A DNA stretch of 64,000 bases from Oreohelix idahoensis. Its lineage: Eukaryota > Mollusca > Gastropoda > Stylommatophora > Oreohelicidae. Under the pieces are notes generated by a model. The model searched no databases, was not told the origin of the DNA, and saw only the letters and a program-made list of their open reading frames with translations. The stretch is from the NCBI GenBank assembly GCA_024509875.1, contig JAMPIV010012258.1, forward strand, positions 496,001 to 560,000. Direction: 5' to 3'. The translations under genes and the position numbers were made by a program. Below are positions 1 through 13,578 of this stretch, one piece after another (position 1 is the stretch's first letter; each line of letters begins with the position of its first letter).

Positions 1-1246
1 GTGTTGAATTTCTGGTCTAAATCATCAGTCAATGTCTTTTCCTGACTTTTGGCAAATTGATATCGCTTATTTATCTCAGCCGCAAAAGCTTTTCTTTTAA
101 GGGGGTCCTTCAATTTGCTGATGTCAAACCTTTTCTGTGTAGTTACAGTTTGTCCAGCCGTTCTGAGTTTCACTTTCAGTTTTGCTACTACTAAATGGTG
201 ATCACTTCCCACATCCGCACCTCTTCTTACCTTCACATCTTGTAATGCATGTCTCCATCTACCGTTAATCATAATGTGGTCTATCTGGTTTCTGTCCCGA
301 CCATTTGGTGATTCCCATGTTAATTTGTGAATTTCTTTGTGTGGGAAAAGTGTTCCTCCAATGACCAGGCTGTTAATGCTACAGAAACTTATTAATTTAT
401 CCCCATTTTCGTTTGCTGTTCCGCTGCCGCATTTCCCCATTACTCTTTCATTATATGTATTGTGTGTTCCAACTTTCGCATTGCGGTCTCCCATTACTTC
501 GATAAGATCATATCTAGGTGTGTCTACTATTTCTTTCTGCAGTTGTTGATATAATTCATCCTTGACCTCATCATCGCTGTCATTCGTTGGTGCATAGCAT
601 TGTATTATTGTAGTGTTGGTGAATCTCCCTCTCAATCTTATTCTTATCAGTCTGTTGTTGATGGGTTTCCATTCCAGTAAGGTCCTTTCTATTCCTTTCT
701 GTAGAATAATGGCTACACCTTCATTGTGCTGTCCGTCCTCTCTTCCAGAGTAAAGTACTGTTTCTCCTGTTGCTGTTTTAACTTTTCCTGCCCTGTCCAT
801 GTGCTCTCGCTTATCCTTAGAATGTGTAATCTATAGTTTCTTATTTCTGCTGTGACCTGTTTTAATTTACCTGTCTCTTTCATTGTCCTGACATTCCAAA
901 ATCATATTCTTGTTTCACGTTTCACGTCCGTTTTCGTGTCAGTGGCTTCCTTTCGGCTTTCACCACTGAGAGTCATAACGAGCCTCAGACTCCGGATGTC
1001 CGTCCCGCAGCAAAGTTTGTTCATTTGTTGTCGTTTCCGTAACTTCATTTCTTTTTGCGTAGACAGGGGTGTCAGCCCTATGCTAAAACCCCCAACCTGG
1101 AGGACCAGGGTGTCTGCTTTAGTTTGACCCCTGCCCGCGCAAACCTGTCCAGCTTGGTAGAACCTTCCAGGAGTAAAACTCCAGCTGGCATAGCTCTGGG
1201 GTAATCGGGGTACGCAAGCCGCCATACCTCGAAAAGGTATTGACAC
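1..1246 (-). pseudogene. LINE 5' half with APE-type endonuclease, broken (family L6)
   Basis: Read on the minus strand, bases 1246 to 1 give the N-terminal part of a non-LTR retrotransposon protein. The endonuclease start WNVRTM is encoded near 890-880. It is followed by YAPT, GDRN (usual GDFN/GDLN), QIDHIM and SDHHLV, the order expected of an apurinic-type endonuclease. The frame stays open to base 1, so the RT part lies outside the window. Two lesions are visible: an in-frame TGA at 902-904, just before FWNVRTM, and a one-base frameshift near 780 between TGQEK and KTATGET. The leader 1246-905 is open in the same frame. The element abuts an (AT)n array. It is a dead copy; the family is clear, the clade is not. 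Confidence 0.85.
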
Positions 1247-1255
1247 CGGTGATGG

Positions 1256-2935
<1,680 letters not shown>

Positions 2936-2937
2936 GT

Positions 2938-3013
2938 ATAGTTCTTCATGAATAGCAACTTGCAGAATCCACCGTGATAAGAACTGGAGTACGACAGGGA
3001 TGCCTCTTAACAC
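2938..3013 (+). mobile_element. Old LINE RT scrap, split by the next element
   Basis: The plus strand encodes IRTGVRQGCLLTPCP, matching the RT motif GV(R/K)QGCxLSP. It is interrupted at 3014-3030 by the L2 insertion and probably resumes after 3962. Only a few dozen bases are recognisable. Confidence 0.5.
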
Positions 3014-3030
3014 CATGTCCTGTTCTTACT

Positions 3031-3945
3031 TACTTACTTAGTCGTTCCCCTTCTACCGTGAGGTGTAGAGGTTTGGAAGAGAGAGCGCCAGACTATCCTA
3101 TCGGCTGTCTTCCTCCTGGCCTGGTTCCATTCTAATCCTCGGTCCTTCAAAGATTGTCTAATGTTGTCCTCCCAGCGGACTCTGGGTCGTCCTGGGGGTC
3201 TGGATCCCTGGCTCTTTGTTTCCCATGCTTGTCGTGGTAGCCGATCTTCTCCCATTCTGCAGACATGGCCAAACCATCTTAGTTGGGACTGTTCTACGTG
3301 GGTCTGCAGCGGGTTGGATTTTATGCCTTGACGTATCGTCTGGTTGCGGACCATGTCTCTTCTTGTTACTTAAACCACCTTCCTCAGATACCTCATTTCT
3401 GAGGTTTGGATCTGGCTTTTATGGGTTGTAGTCATTGCCCATGACTCGCATCCATATGTCAAGACTGGGACATAGGTGGAGCGGTATACAGCCATCTTCG
3501 TTTTCTTACCAACCTCTCTCTTGCTGAGGAATCCTCAATTTATGGCCTGAAAAAGTCTCCCAGCTGCTGCTTTTCGAGTGGCCAACTCTTCTTTGATGCC
3601 TCCCTTTCGGTCTATAATAGCTACAAGATATTTAAAGTGGTCGACCTGCTCCAGGACCTGTTCTCCCAGCTTAATCTAATGTCTTCTTTCTTCTCGTGTT
3701 ATCAATATGGATTTTGTTTTAGAGCTGCTTATGACCATCCCTCTCTTCTCCAGCTCTTCCTTCCAGACTTGCAGGTTGGATTGGAGATGTGCCTCTGATT
3801 TAGCAATCAGGGCAACATCATCAGCAAATGCCAGCTCTGAAATACATACCTGTCTCATCTTCCAGTACCCCACTGAATACGTTCTTGTTCTCTCCTTACA
3901 TGACTTGATAACATCGTCCATGAGGAATATGAAAAGATAAGGTGA
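3031..3945 (-). mobile_element. 5'-truncated LINE, family L2, with TSD
   Basis: Minus-strand LINE 3' region. The RT active-site segment FADDVALIAKSEAHLQ is near 3815. A C-terminal tail follows (LRWFGHVCRM, PGRPRVRWEDN), ending RRGTTK-stop at 3034. Frame changes between 3354 and 3676 show decay. The 3' tail is (TAAG)n, seen as TACTTACTTA on the plus strand. A 17-bp TSD with one mismatch flanks it: CATGTCCTGTTCTTACT at 3014-3030 and CATGTCCTATTCTTACT at 3946-3962. Shorter copies of the family lie at 33291-33360 and 38096-38672. Confidence 0.85.
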
Positions 3946-4161
3946 CATGTCCTATTCTTACTATCTCTAAATTTGACTGAAACTATAATCGGCCGCAAAA
4001 AGCGAAGTTTAGGGGACTCAAGTGAAATTAATTGCTATATAATCTTTCCTTTCCTAAAGATCTTACCTTTTTTATCTTAAAATTAAACCAGATGCAAGAT
4101 AAAATAACAATACTAGATTGTGACAAAATTGTCTGTTCTCTTTTCCAAGCATTCATGTTTA

Positions 4162-7100
4162 GTAATAGTAATAGCCCCTTCAGTCATAACTGACTATGGG
4201 AATGCGCCCCTGAGGTGACAGCCCTCAGCTGCTTATTTTCCTGGTGTTCCTTTCGACGTTTTCTCCTCACCTCTGCTTCTTGTGTGAGCCTCTCTTCGCC
4301 CAATCTGAGGTGGCGCCGTAAATAGCATCGCCACTTAGTGCGATCGGCAGCTTCATCCTCCCATGTTGCTGGATCCATGTCCAGTGCCCTCATATCTCTC
4401 TTGCACACATCTTTGAACCTCAGCTGTGGTCGCCCAACTGTTCTCTTGCCATCTGCTAATTGTCCGTAGAAGATATCTTTTGGGATGCGGCCATCTTCCA
4501 TGCGGCGAACATGGCCAAGCCAGCGAAGTCTGCGTTGTCTAAGAAGCGTATACATACTTTGAAGGCCAGCACGTGACAACACCTCGACATTTGTCACTTT
4601 ATCTTTCCACGAGATGCCGAGGATGCGGCGTAGACACCGCAAATGGAAGGTATTGAGCCTTCTTTCTTGCTTAGCATAGGTCGTCCAGGTCTCGCTGCCA
4701 TATAGGAGTGTGCTGGTGACGCAGGCATTATATACCGCAGCTTTGGTCTTCATTGTGAGTTTAGAGTTTCCCCAAACACGCGATGTGAGGCGGGCAAAGG
4801 TAGCTGCAGCTTTGCCAATGCGGCTGTCGATTTCTGTATCCAGTGAGAGTTTGTCATTGATGGTAGACCCTAGGTAGTGGAAGTGGTGCACAACTGCCAA
4901 TTCATAGTTATCGATAGTGATAACTGGTGCAGCACCCACATCCTGACTCAGCACATTCGTTTTCTTTAGACTTATTGTGAGGCCAAAGTCCTTGCATGCT
5001 TTAGTGAAGCGATTCATCAAGCTCTGAAGCTCCTGTTGGCTTTGAGTGACGACTGCAGCATCATCAGCGAACAACAAGTCTCTTATAGTGACCCTTTTGA
5101 TTTTTGTTTTTGCCTTCAGCCTTGAAAGATTAAACAGACGGCCATCTGACCTAGTGTGAAGGCATATTCCTTCAGTTGCATCTCTGAATGCATGTTTCAA
5201 GAGTAAGGCAAAGAAGATTCCGAAGAGGGTCGGAGCCAGAACACAGCCTTGTTTAACGCCACTTCGTATATCAAAGGGCTGTGACGTGCTTCCAGCATAT
5301 TGGACTGTTCCCTTCATGCCGTCATGGAATGACTTTATCATTTCCAGCATTTTAGAAGGGCAGCCTATTTTCAGGAGGATTTTAAAGAGTCCATCCCTAC
5401 TAACCAGGTCGAATGCTTTTGTGAGGTCTATAAAGGCGATATATAATGGTCTTTTCTGCTCTCTTGATTTTTCCTGAAGCTGGCGGAGAGAGAAGATCAT
5501 GTCTGTTGTTGATCTGCCAGCTCGGAATCCACACTGTGACTCTGGATATATGCGCTCAGCTAACTTGTGTAGTCGCATTAAGATGACTTTGGCAAAAACC
5601 TTACCAACAATACTAAGAAGAGAGATGCCTCTGTAGTTATTGCAATCACTTCTGTCTCCTTTATTTTTATACAGTGTTACAATCTTGGCATCTCGCATGT
5701 CTTGAGGAATAGTTGTCTCTTCCCAGCACTGGCACAGCATCCTATGCAGGGGATGTAATAGCGTGCTCTTACAGCATTTGATTAAATCAGGAGGATTCCC
5801 ATCACTGCCTGGTGCTTTGCCAGAGGCCAAGCTATCAATGGCCTTGCTGAGTTCCTCTAATGTTGGTTCGGCATCCAGCTCCTCCATAGTTGGCAGACAT
5901 TTGACACCATCAAGGGCTGCAGGCGTAACGGTATTGTCTCTAGCGTAAAGCTCAGAGTAGTGCTCGACCCACCTCTCCATCTGCTTACCCTTATCGGTTA
6001 GCTTCTCTCCGCTGATGGTTTTTAGCGGTGCCGTCTTACTTTTATGGGGGCCAAGTGCTTTATTTATACCGTCATACATTTGTCTAATGTTGCCTGTTTG
6101 CGCTGCGATCTGGATGCTCTCACTGAGCTGGAGCCAGTAGTCATTTGCACAGCGTCGAGCAGTTTGTTGAACTTTGCTTCTCGTAGCCCTCAGGATCTGT
6201 AGGGTTCTGGCACTCGGTGAACGTTTGTATTCATTCATAGCACTGCGCTTAGCTTCAATGACAGGTGCCATCACATCTGATGAAGCATCAAACCAGTCAT
6301 TTGACTTTGCTGTTTTCTTACCAAAGGTCGCAAGTGCAGTACTTTGAATGGTGTTCCGTAGATGCTCCCAGTTCTCTGTAATAGTATCACCATGCTGAGG
6401 GCTACTGAGCACTTTCTCGAAGGTCGCAGTGAATTGAGCGATCATGAAAGGGTCTGACATCTTGCTGGTATCAATGCGTGGTTTCCCTTCATGTCTGACA
6501 CGATAGAGTTTTCTTGGTTGTGCTCTGATTTTGCAGCAAACCAAGGAGTGATCTGTATCACAGTCTGCACTATGGTACGAGCGCGTGGAGAGCACAGTCC
6601 TGAGGAGTGGCCTTCTGACGAGAATCAGGTCAAGTTGGTGCCAGTGCTTGGATCGTGGGTGTCTCCATGACACCTTATGCTGGGGTTTTGTCTGAAAGTA
6701 GGTGTTGGTCACGCAGAGGTCATGGTGGACGCACAACTCTAAGAGCCGTTGTCCATTTTCATTCATCTTGCCAATACCAAACCTGCCCAGACATGAAGGC
6801 CATGAAACATTATCGGCACCCACTCTAGCGTTAAAGTCACCAAGGAGAACAAGCTGTTCTTGCCTAGGTTTGCTTTTGATAATTGCTGTTAGATTCTCGT
6901 AGAACTCATCTTTAGCTTCTGAGGCAGAGTACAGGGTAGGAGCATACACACTGACAAGGGTGATGGGACCTGTGCTAGTTTGCAGGCGGAGCGTTAACAG
7001 GCGTTCTGTTCCATTCTCGCCTGGTTCAACCATTTTAGTTAGCGATTTTTTGACCGCAAAACCTACTCCGTGTTCTCTAGCTTTATTAAGATCTTTCCCT

Positions 7101-8136
7101 TGCCAATAAAATGTGTAGTCCTTCTCGCTCACCGTTCCAGAGCCCGCCAGGCGCGTTTCCTGAAGTGCAGCTATATCCACCTGAAGTCGTTTAAGCTCAT
7201 CATTAATTATGGCTGTCTTCCTTACATCGTTTACATCCTGTAGGTTTCCGGATAGTCCAGTCAACATAGTCCGGACGTTCCAGCATCCCAATCTGAGAGT
7301 TTGCTTATTTCTATTTTTTCGATAATTGCTTGGTGCAAAATTTTCTGTCCACAGTTCGGGTTTGACCCTAATCCCCATGCACCCAATGGGGAAAGCAGAC
7401 AGTGGCGGGACAACACCTTATTGACTGGGGGCTGCCCAGCTTGAAGCGGGCGGTAGCTGTCCAGTGAGATCCTAGAACCTCTCCCACTGTCGGAAGTAGC
7501 CTCTGGCGCCATGCCCTACGCCAATTGGGCAAAATGCTTATAACCGGTAACTGCTACTTCCTGTGTTTTGCCGACACCTATACGGTGAAGCTGGAGTGTC
7601 CTCTCCAGGGCGCGAGCTTGGGCACAGTTATATGGAGATCAAGCTGTTGCCCATGCAGCATGTTCCCCCTCTCCACACAGCCGGTAGATCCAAAGGAACG
7701 GCAGTAGCCGATACAGTTTGGTACCAGCCATGTCGCAGGAGTTGCCAGAATAATGTCCAATCGACATTAGACTGCCTTAGGGACTCCGACTCCGGATTTA
7801 TCCTCAGGGTTTACTCCCGAAGCCAATTCCATAAATGGATATTCCCGCAAGGCAGCGGTGGTTTGAATTCAGAGTTCCTTCTCTTAGATAAGCTACCAAC
7901 CAAGGATCACGAGCCCTATCTGCCCGAAGCTGCTGGTTTTAAGGCGCCAGTCGCTCGCCTTTGCCCCTTCTCCCGTCAGTGGAAACAGTTCCGCCGGGCT
8001 CAAATTGAGCCACACGTGAAGGCCGGGAGCTGGACTTGGTTGTCAGAGGCTGTTTGAGGCGCGTGCCATAGAAGTATTTTATCTGCAGTGAGAGCTTATC
8101 CTCACTACATCTCCCGGCAATAACAACCTTTGGAAC
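4162..8136 (-). mobile_element. Full-length RTE-like LINE (L1) with 12-bp TSD
   Basis: The 3975-bp insertion is bounded by direct repeats CATTCATGTTTA at 4150-4161 and 8137-8148. On the minus strand it has a 5' leader of about 760 bp (8136-7379), one long ORF, and a 3' UTR of about 20 bp ending in an ATTACT-type short repeat. A single APE-RT ORF, very short 3' UTR and short-repeat tail are RTE-clade habits, so I call it RTE-like; a phylogeny would settle the clade. Exact TSDs and an uninterrupted ORF suggest a young, possibly active copy. A broken relative lies at 57525-58855. Confidence 0.9.
4184..7378 (-). CDS. LINE endonuclease-reverse transcriptase, intact, 1064 aa
   Basis: The protein nicks target DNA and reverse-transcribes its own RNA there. 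Endonuclease: WNVRTM at about residues 33-38, QET with Glu near 74, VYAPT about 144-148, GDFN 180-183, QLDLI about 248-252 and DTDHSLV about 274-280. All catalytic positions of the APE family are present. RT: GSDG about 524-527, IDLTKAFD about 650-657, GVKQGCVLAPTLF about 707-719 and FADD about 770-773. The last motif has Phe where most LINEs have Tyr. The C-terminus carries RRLRWLGHVRRMEDG, common in invertebrate LINEs. No stop or frameshift was seen. The start at 7378 is the first Met that keeps the whole endonuclease. Databases often mislabel such proteins craniofacial development protein 2-like. Confidence 0.93.
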   Translation of the reverse strand: MGIRVKPELWTENFAPSNYRKNRNKQTLRLGCWNVRTMLTGLSGNLQDVNDVRKTAIINDELKRLQVDIAALQETRLAGSGTVSEKDYTFYWQGKDLNKAREHGVGFAVKKSLTKMVEPGENGTERLLTLRLQTSTGPITLVSVYAPTLYSASEAKDEFYENLTAIIKSKPRQEQLVLLGDFNARVGADNVSWPSCLGRFGIGKMNENGQRLLELCVHHDLCVTNTYFQTKPQHKVSWRHPRSKHWHQLDLILVRRPLLRTVLSTRSYHSADCDTDHSLVCCKIRAQPRKLYRVRHEGKPRIDTSKMSDPFMIAQFTATFEKVLSSPQHGDTITENWEHLRNTIQSTALATFGKKTAKSNDWFDASSDVMAPVIEAKRSAMNEYKRSPSARTLQILRATRSKVQQTARRCANDYWLQLSESIQIAAQTGNIRQMYDGINKALGPHKSKTAPLKTISGEKLTDKGKQMERWVEHYSELYARDNTVTPAALDGVKCLPTMEELDAEPTLEELSKAIDSLASGKAPGSDGNPPDLIKCCKSTLLHPLHRMLCQCWEETTIPQDMRDAKIVTLYKNKGDRSDCNNYRGISLLSIVGKVFAKVILMRLHKLAERIYPESQCGFRAGRSTTDMIFSLRQLQEKSREQKRPLYIAFIDLTKAFDLVSRDGLFKILLKIGCPSKMLEMIKSFHDGMKGTVQYAGSTSQPFDIRSGVKQGCVLAPTLFGIFFALLLKHAFRDATEGICLHTRSDGRLFNLSRLKAKTKIKRVTIRDLLFADDAAVVTQSQQELQSLMNRFTKACKDFGLTISLKKTNVLSQDVGAAPVITIDNYELAVVHHFHYLGSTINDKLSLDTEIDSRIGKAAATFARLTSRVWGNSKLTMKTKAAVYNACVTSTLLYGSETWTTYAKQERRLNTFHLRCLRRILGISWKDKVTNVEVLSRAGLQSMYTLLRQRRLRWLGHVRRMEDGRIPKDIFYGQLADGKRTVGRPQLRFKDVCKRDMRALDMDPATWEDEAADRTKWRCYLRRHLRLGEERLTQEAEVRRKRRKEHQENKQLRAVTSGAHSHSQL

Positions 8137-8329
8137 CATTCATGTTTATCGCCGACATTATTGCGCTACGTCTCATTTTCTGTTCTTAATTATTGTTTAC
8201 AGTCCCTTCCCTCAATTCTTGTCATGTCGGGACTTCAGCGACCATCTTTTGCTGATTATGATAATCAGTCACTTCCGTTTGAACTCATATTGACACCTTT
8301 GATCTGTGTCGTAAGTTTAGGCCGCAATT

Positions 8330-8880
8330 GTCGTAAGTGTATACTGGCGCTGCGGATGGCCAATGAAATGTTGTCAAGAAGGTCTCCAGAAATTGGCTGG
8401 TTAAGAAAGAAAGAGACCTATTCAAGATAAGGACAATAAGAAGAGAATGCGAATGCTTTTCACTAGATAGTATTTTCTAGTAAATTATGGAAAGTGTTCT
8501 ATTGCCCCACGACCTTAGCTTCTGTCCTCTGATGCCGTAAAAGAAAAAGCCCCCAATCTCATCTAAATGTAGAATTTTACCTATAGATATATACTTAACA
8601 GACAGCACGAGTTATACATTAACTAACTAGGTAATGATCAACGCGACTTTGTTTTATTAGTTAAACATATACACATATAGGGTTAGTAGTGAATAAAAGT
8701 GATAATTGTGAAAGACGATTCACACACACAGATGCGATGCAATTCATGTGGTTAGTTAGAGAGGAGAATGAACCTATGTGAAGTGAAGTGATGATGTGAT
8801 ATGATACGTGTTACCAAACTGATGTCAAATCTACACTGTCTATGCGTCTCTTCACTGTTTGATTATACACTGGTATGTAT
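8330..8880 (-). repeat. Dispersed repeat module R2, copy 1
   Basis: Reverse-complement match to 32040-32560, about 85% by eye over aligned parts. For example, the segment around 8360-8450 matches GGAGACCTTCTTGACAACAT and its flanks near 32520. In R2 orientation it carries ACTAATAAA, a possible polyadenylation signal. It directly adjoins R1 at 8893. No protein is recognised in it. Confidence 0.7.
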
Positions 8881-8892
8881 ATGTCACGGATT

Positions 8893-10945
8893 GCCTCCCA
8901 TGCTTTGCAGTAGTGGTCCAACAGTGGCCAAAACTCAAGAGTATCTAAATGGGTCGTCAAATGTGTCTATCTTCACATAAGATTACTCTTGGCAGAGATG
9001 TAGATAGAAGGGTAAAGACGCTTCTATCCCTTGGGAGATTTCAGAAGATAATTCAGAAGTCAAGAACAATGCTGCTTAGCGCTGAACATTTGTTAACTTA
9101 TATCTGTCCGTCGCCTTTTGTGAAGGATTTAAGCAATGGTTTTTAGCCCGTTCAAGTCCCCAGCTAGTTAATTCAGCGAATTTCCTCTTATAATGGTATA
9201 GCTCTGTTTAGAGGTAAATATATATCTAGATGTATATACAAATGAAATATTCTGGCTCATACGTTTGCTTTCATACACGTAATAACTGAATCGACTATGT
9301 TTGTTTAGTTTTAAAATAACATGTAACAAATTTAATAACCAATTAGTATTAACAGTTTAAAATAAATAAAATTCTGGGGACGTTTATATTGGAATCAAAT
9401 TTTCTCTTCACAGAGATTTAGGGTGAGGATATAGTCAGAAGATTATTATGTCCTTTTTGCTGGTGCCTTTTTAAAAGCACTTAACTGATATAAGGGAGTC
9501 CTGCAGCTGTGGTTTTCGTCACTTCTTGGTGATGAGTGTACTTCTCTCACACGAGTGGCGTAGTAACTTCAGTACTTTGAACCGTCTGATAGCTTGTAAC
9601 CACGAACTTTTTAGACAAAATAGAAAACAAATGTCTCTGCTAACTACATTTATGGGTTGCCAATTAACAGGCGCATTCTCGCTGTCCATCCACTAATGTT
9701 AATCTCTCAGAATAATTAAATTCCCGGGTACACAGTGTAGCTCAGGAAAGATGATTAAAAATCACCATATTCCTCTGGGTATTAATTGGGAAAATATGTC
9801 TGGACGGCGTAAATAATGAGTTGCCGGAGCTAAAATGAACAAAGTGCATATATCTCACAAAATATTATACACTTTAGGCACATGTGATATAATCATCAGT
9901 CATAACTGCTCCATTCGGAGTCTAGGGTCACCTCTGCTGTCGGTTTTCCGCACGACTAGCCAGAAGAAATCTCCCAGCGCTTGCTGTAGTGGTTTATGAG
10001 TATACTAGTTTCATATGTTGAGGTTGCCAGCCTCATATATAACCAATTAGCAAGAAAATATGTCAAGTTTACATTTGTAAAATAATTGTTGCACTTACCC
10101 CGAAGTTTTGGGAATACACAATCTCCTCGTGCAGGTTAGAATGGAAACGAGCAATTTAGGTTATATGCTCTCGGACCATTTGGTCTGGAAATTTTGAATC
10201 CCTTTTATGACGGGTGAATCTGCGAAACACTTGGTCTGGGAAAGTTTCTCTCATGACGGGTGGTCCAATTCCTTAGGGTTCCAGTCTTGGTATTTCCTGT
10301 CCTGGTCCCTTAAGTTTTTCAGTCTCTGTATTTATAAAGCCGGGCTAACTTTTTAAGGTTTTAAGTTTCTGTCATAATATAGAAATTCTAAGTCCGATGT
10401 CTCTCTGGCTTCTGGGAGTCGCTCATATGACGTGCGCTGCAGTCTCTCTGTTCTGTGTATCTGATTTCGCTAGATTATATGGGCAGTTCTCATCACGGAT
10501 GATGCTTCCGTCGGATGTTCCAATAGGATCCATAGTTTATTCCGGCTTCTTACTTTAGTCCAATCGTAAGCTCTTTAGCACTGGGTTGGGGTGTCTAATT
10601 TCACGTGTTTTAAAATATTACATTTAATATTCCAACTCGTGACCTTTTTCAAATCATGCGGTAATATTTCCGCCCACTCACAACAACATGTGACTATGTT
10701 TGTCTGGCGTAATGTCTTCCACCAAGATGTCTACCCAAACAGATTATCTGTAACAATCACCAGGGATTGTCCCACAAAAACGATAAACGCATCTACCCTC
10801 TGTGTAATCTGCCAGACAAACAGATATCGACGTCGGCAACCCAGACAGACAATCTTGGGTTCTTTTCGTGTCGATCGGCGAGACCGTGTTGTCACAGCTT
10901 TTTCACTTGGGGTCAAATGTTGGGCCGACGCGTTTTAAAAGATGG
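8893..10945 (+). repeat. Dispersed repeat module R1, copy A
   Basis: Starts near TTGCAGTAGTGGTCCAACAG. It can be followed in the same order in copies B (48886), C (50870-53070, inverted) and D (60958). Shared landmarks are the GATTACTCTTGGCAGA block, the CTCCATTCGGAGTCTAGG-type block near 9910 and the GAGGTTGCCAGCCTCA block near 10020. On the minus strand, GTAAGT at 10098-10093 sits at the same place as in the other copies. The right end is soft, near CGACGCGTTTTA at about 10940. I recognise no protein. Confidence 0.7.
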
Positions 10946-11035
10946 TCCGACTGACAGAATGGATGAGCGTATGACCGGTATAATTACCTGGTATTATCGA
11001 AGTTACCTTGCGGAACGTAAACAATTCTGCGTGTA

Positions 11036-11098
11036 AAGCAGATTCGTCCGTAGGGGAGTAGAGTGTTAGAGACTTCACCCTACTAGATCCAGCGTAGA
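11036..11098 (-). mobile_element. SINE-B 3' fragment
   Basis: The plus strand GAGACTTCACCCTACTAGAT with its flanks is the reverse complement of the SINE-B 3' region seen at 45440-45520. It is a short, 5'-truncated remnant. Confidence 0.65.
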
Positions 11099-11099
11099 G

Positions 11100-13440
11100 C
11101 AAAAAATGAATGAAAAGGCATGATTTATGCCAAATAAAAGCGATTGGTGAGAAAAATGAAGAAAAAGAAAGGATACTGCCGTAGTGCTGAAGGTGTGAGG
11201 GATCACACAAAAGAGCATGTTCAGACGTTCTGTGACAGTATAGTCAATCCGATGTACATGTATGGTATGGCGTGTGGATTATCTCGAAGACGAGGACGAA
11301 CTGGTGAAAACCTTTTTTGTACTGAGAAGATATACTGTCCTTCAATGTTTCGAAATTGTAGCGAAAGGTTTTTATAGTGTGTAGTGTAGTAGTAGAGCAG
11401 AAGTAGTATTCTGTCTTGAAAGAGTGAAGTCCCAGTGTTGGAGAAGAACACTGGTATCACAGGATAGTTACGGCTGTGAAGGTATCTGCTTCAGAAAGTA
11501 TTCAGAGTAAAGTCAGACCCTAAGTTACCACCTCCCTAACGTATGATAATCAAACAATTCAATAAAACTCAAACTTTAACCAAATAAAATTAATAACACT
11601 GCTGAGTACAATTATAGAATTTATTATATACATCTATCTTTTCTTTGTGCTGAATTGTGAATGTTGGATGATGGAACTCAATGAATCAGTATATTACAAA
11701 ATTTTGATGATGGTGAATTTATTCTAAGTAACTAACTAAGAATGTTCTTTCTTGGTTCTTCCAAGTAGTTGAAGCAAAGTTCGTCAACAGTTTTGTTTTC
11801 TCTGTAGTCTCTTGGCTATGCTAAACTCAATTAGTTTTCATCATTAACACTGTCTTTGACGGGTCACTCAGAGTGCACGAATTTAATACACTGATTACTT
11901 AACTCGGTTGTCCTATGACGGTCTTTCTGTAGTATTACGCAGCAATTCAGAATAGGTCTTGCTCTAGCCCACCAAAACTGCTGGGGAATAGGCTGTGATC
12001 TTGATACCAATAGTGGAGGCTCCAGTATAGTTAAGGTAGCTCTTATGGATCAGGATCTTTGACCTCTGAATTTTGATGACACATATGAACCTGAGGACAA
12101 TTATTAGACATGTGACTAGCTTTTGGTACAAAGTCCACAAGTCTAATTGTGCATGAGATGATTATGTTTTCAGATGTTTGCACGATACATGGATCAGTCT
12201 GATTAGCTATGGCGAGAAAAGACAGGTGTCTAGCTGCAGAACATTTTCTAAATTAATATAATACAGTTTATACATTAACTATTTACACTCATGGTATGGT
12301 GTCATAGTTACCTTTACTTCCTCTGCCTGTCAAGTCAGCTCTGAAAAGTGCTGTAACTTTATAGCAGGTTATATTAATCCTTATAAGGACTATTGACAGG
12401 ACTCTGCTGAGTCACTGTTGGTTATATTGTCGGTTTCCATCTTCAGCAATCATACCAGTTAATACAAGTATTATACATGGTACATTCACATCATAACTAA
12501 TCATATCAACCAACTAAAATCCTGAAATAAACAGTTATTTTAATTTCACAAATATATACAATAATCCTACATACCCTCGTAGGATAATATCAAGTCCAGA
12601 AAATACTTTGTTTGGTGGAGATAACACTGCCCGGCAACATATGTTAACGGTTTTAGCCTTGACAAGCTTATCTCATCAGACTATCTCTGGCGTTCGCTTT
12701 GTAAATATGTTTTGAAAAATCCACTGTCTCCTTTTATAGGCTCACATCCGCCGTATCGGAGAACAAGGTTTGGTAACTCTGTTGCAGTCTCTAGATTTTG
12801 CATCTCGGAGTGAAAATGTGTGAGGGATATTCCAAACCTCTGCCTCGTGCAGCTCACCGTTTTTATCCCAGGACTTTTTGAGTTAAATCTTTCCTTTCTC
12901 CATAAGTTCTGCTTTCTTTCCATGTGTTGTTTTTCGTAATTGGTTCCGATATTGATTTTATACCAAATTGTAATTAGGAAAAACACAGCATCGTTCTTTA
13001 TACTAACACCCTTACCAGCACATTTCTCCAAAAGTACTCCTTCCATCCATTTTTCCCCAGGTATGCCTAGAATGGGAGGTATCCTTTTCAAAATGAGACA
13101 ATTGTCATCCATTTCTGACACCGCATACGCTTATACAGTCCCTAAATCTAACCTACCCTTAATACAGTTTTATTCTCCATAGTAAACCGCCATAGCATTA
13201 TTGATCGGTTTCAGTGAGCTATTATTTTTTTGATTGGTTGACCTATATCCGCCTTCTAAGAATAAACTAAGCATCATGCCTGCAACACATGTCATACTTC
13301 TCCTTCTTTCATTCATTTACTAGGCAATGGTTAACATGCTACAGAAATCTCTCTCTAAAACTGACAAACCGTTGACAGTTGCCTCAGGAAAATGTCTACT
13401 GGTCTCCAAATGATTTACTGCTCAAGTAGCAAGAATGTAA
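11100..13440. other. AT-rich stretch without a recognised gene
   Basis: About 2.3 kb. The longest open stretch, 12681-13121 on the minus strand (146 codons), has no motif I recognise and composition like its flanks. The general style (short open stretches, T-rich blocks) resembles R1, but I could not line up landmarks. I see no RNA gene or long repeat here. Confidence 0.5.
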
Positions 13441-13578
13441 ATCAGTGGTTCTCAGACCTTGGCAGCAATGACACCCCAACATGTTAAAGCAGCATAGGAA
13501 ATTATTACTCGGTGTTCTCAAACCATTGTTGACAGTGACCTCAAAATTAAAATACTGCTCTATGGGCACTAGGTGAAC

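Noticed and set aside
12681..13121. 146-codon minus-strand ORF as a host gene
   Set aside because: No domain or motif seen, composition like its surroundings, and no splice or promoter context that I can support.
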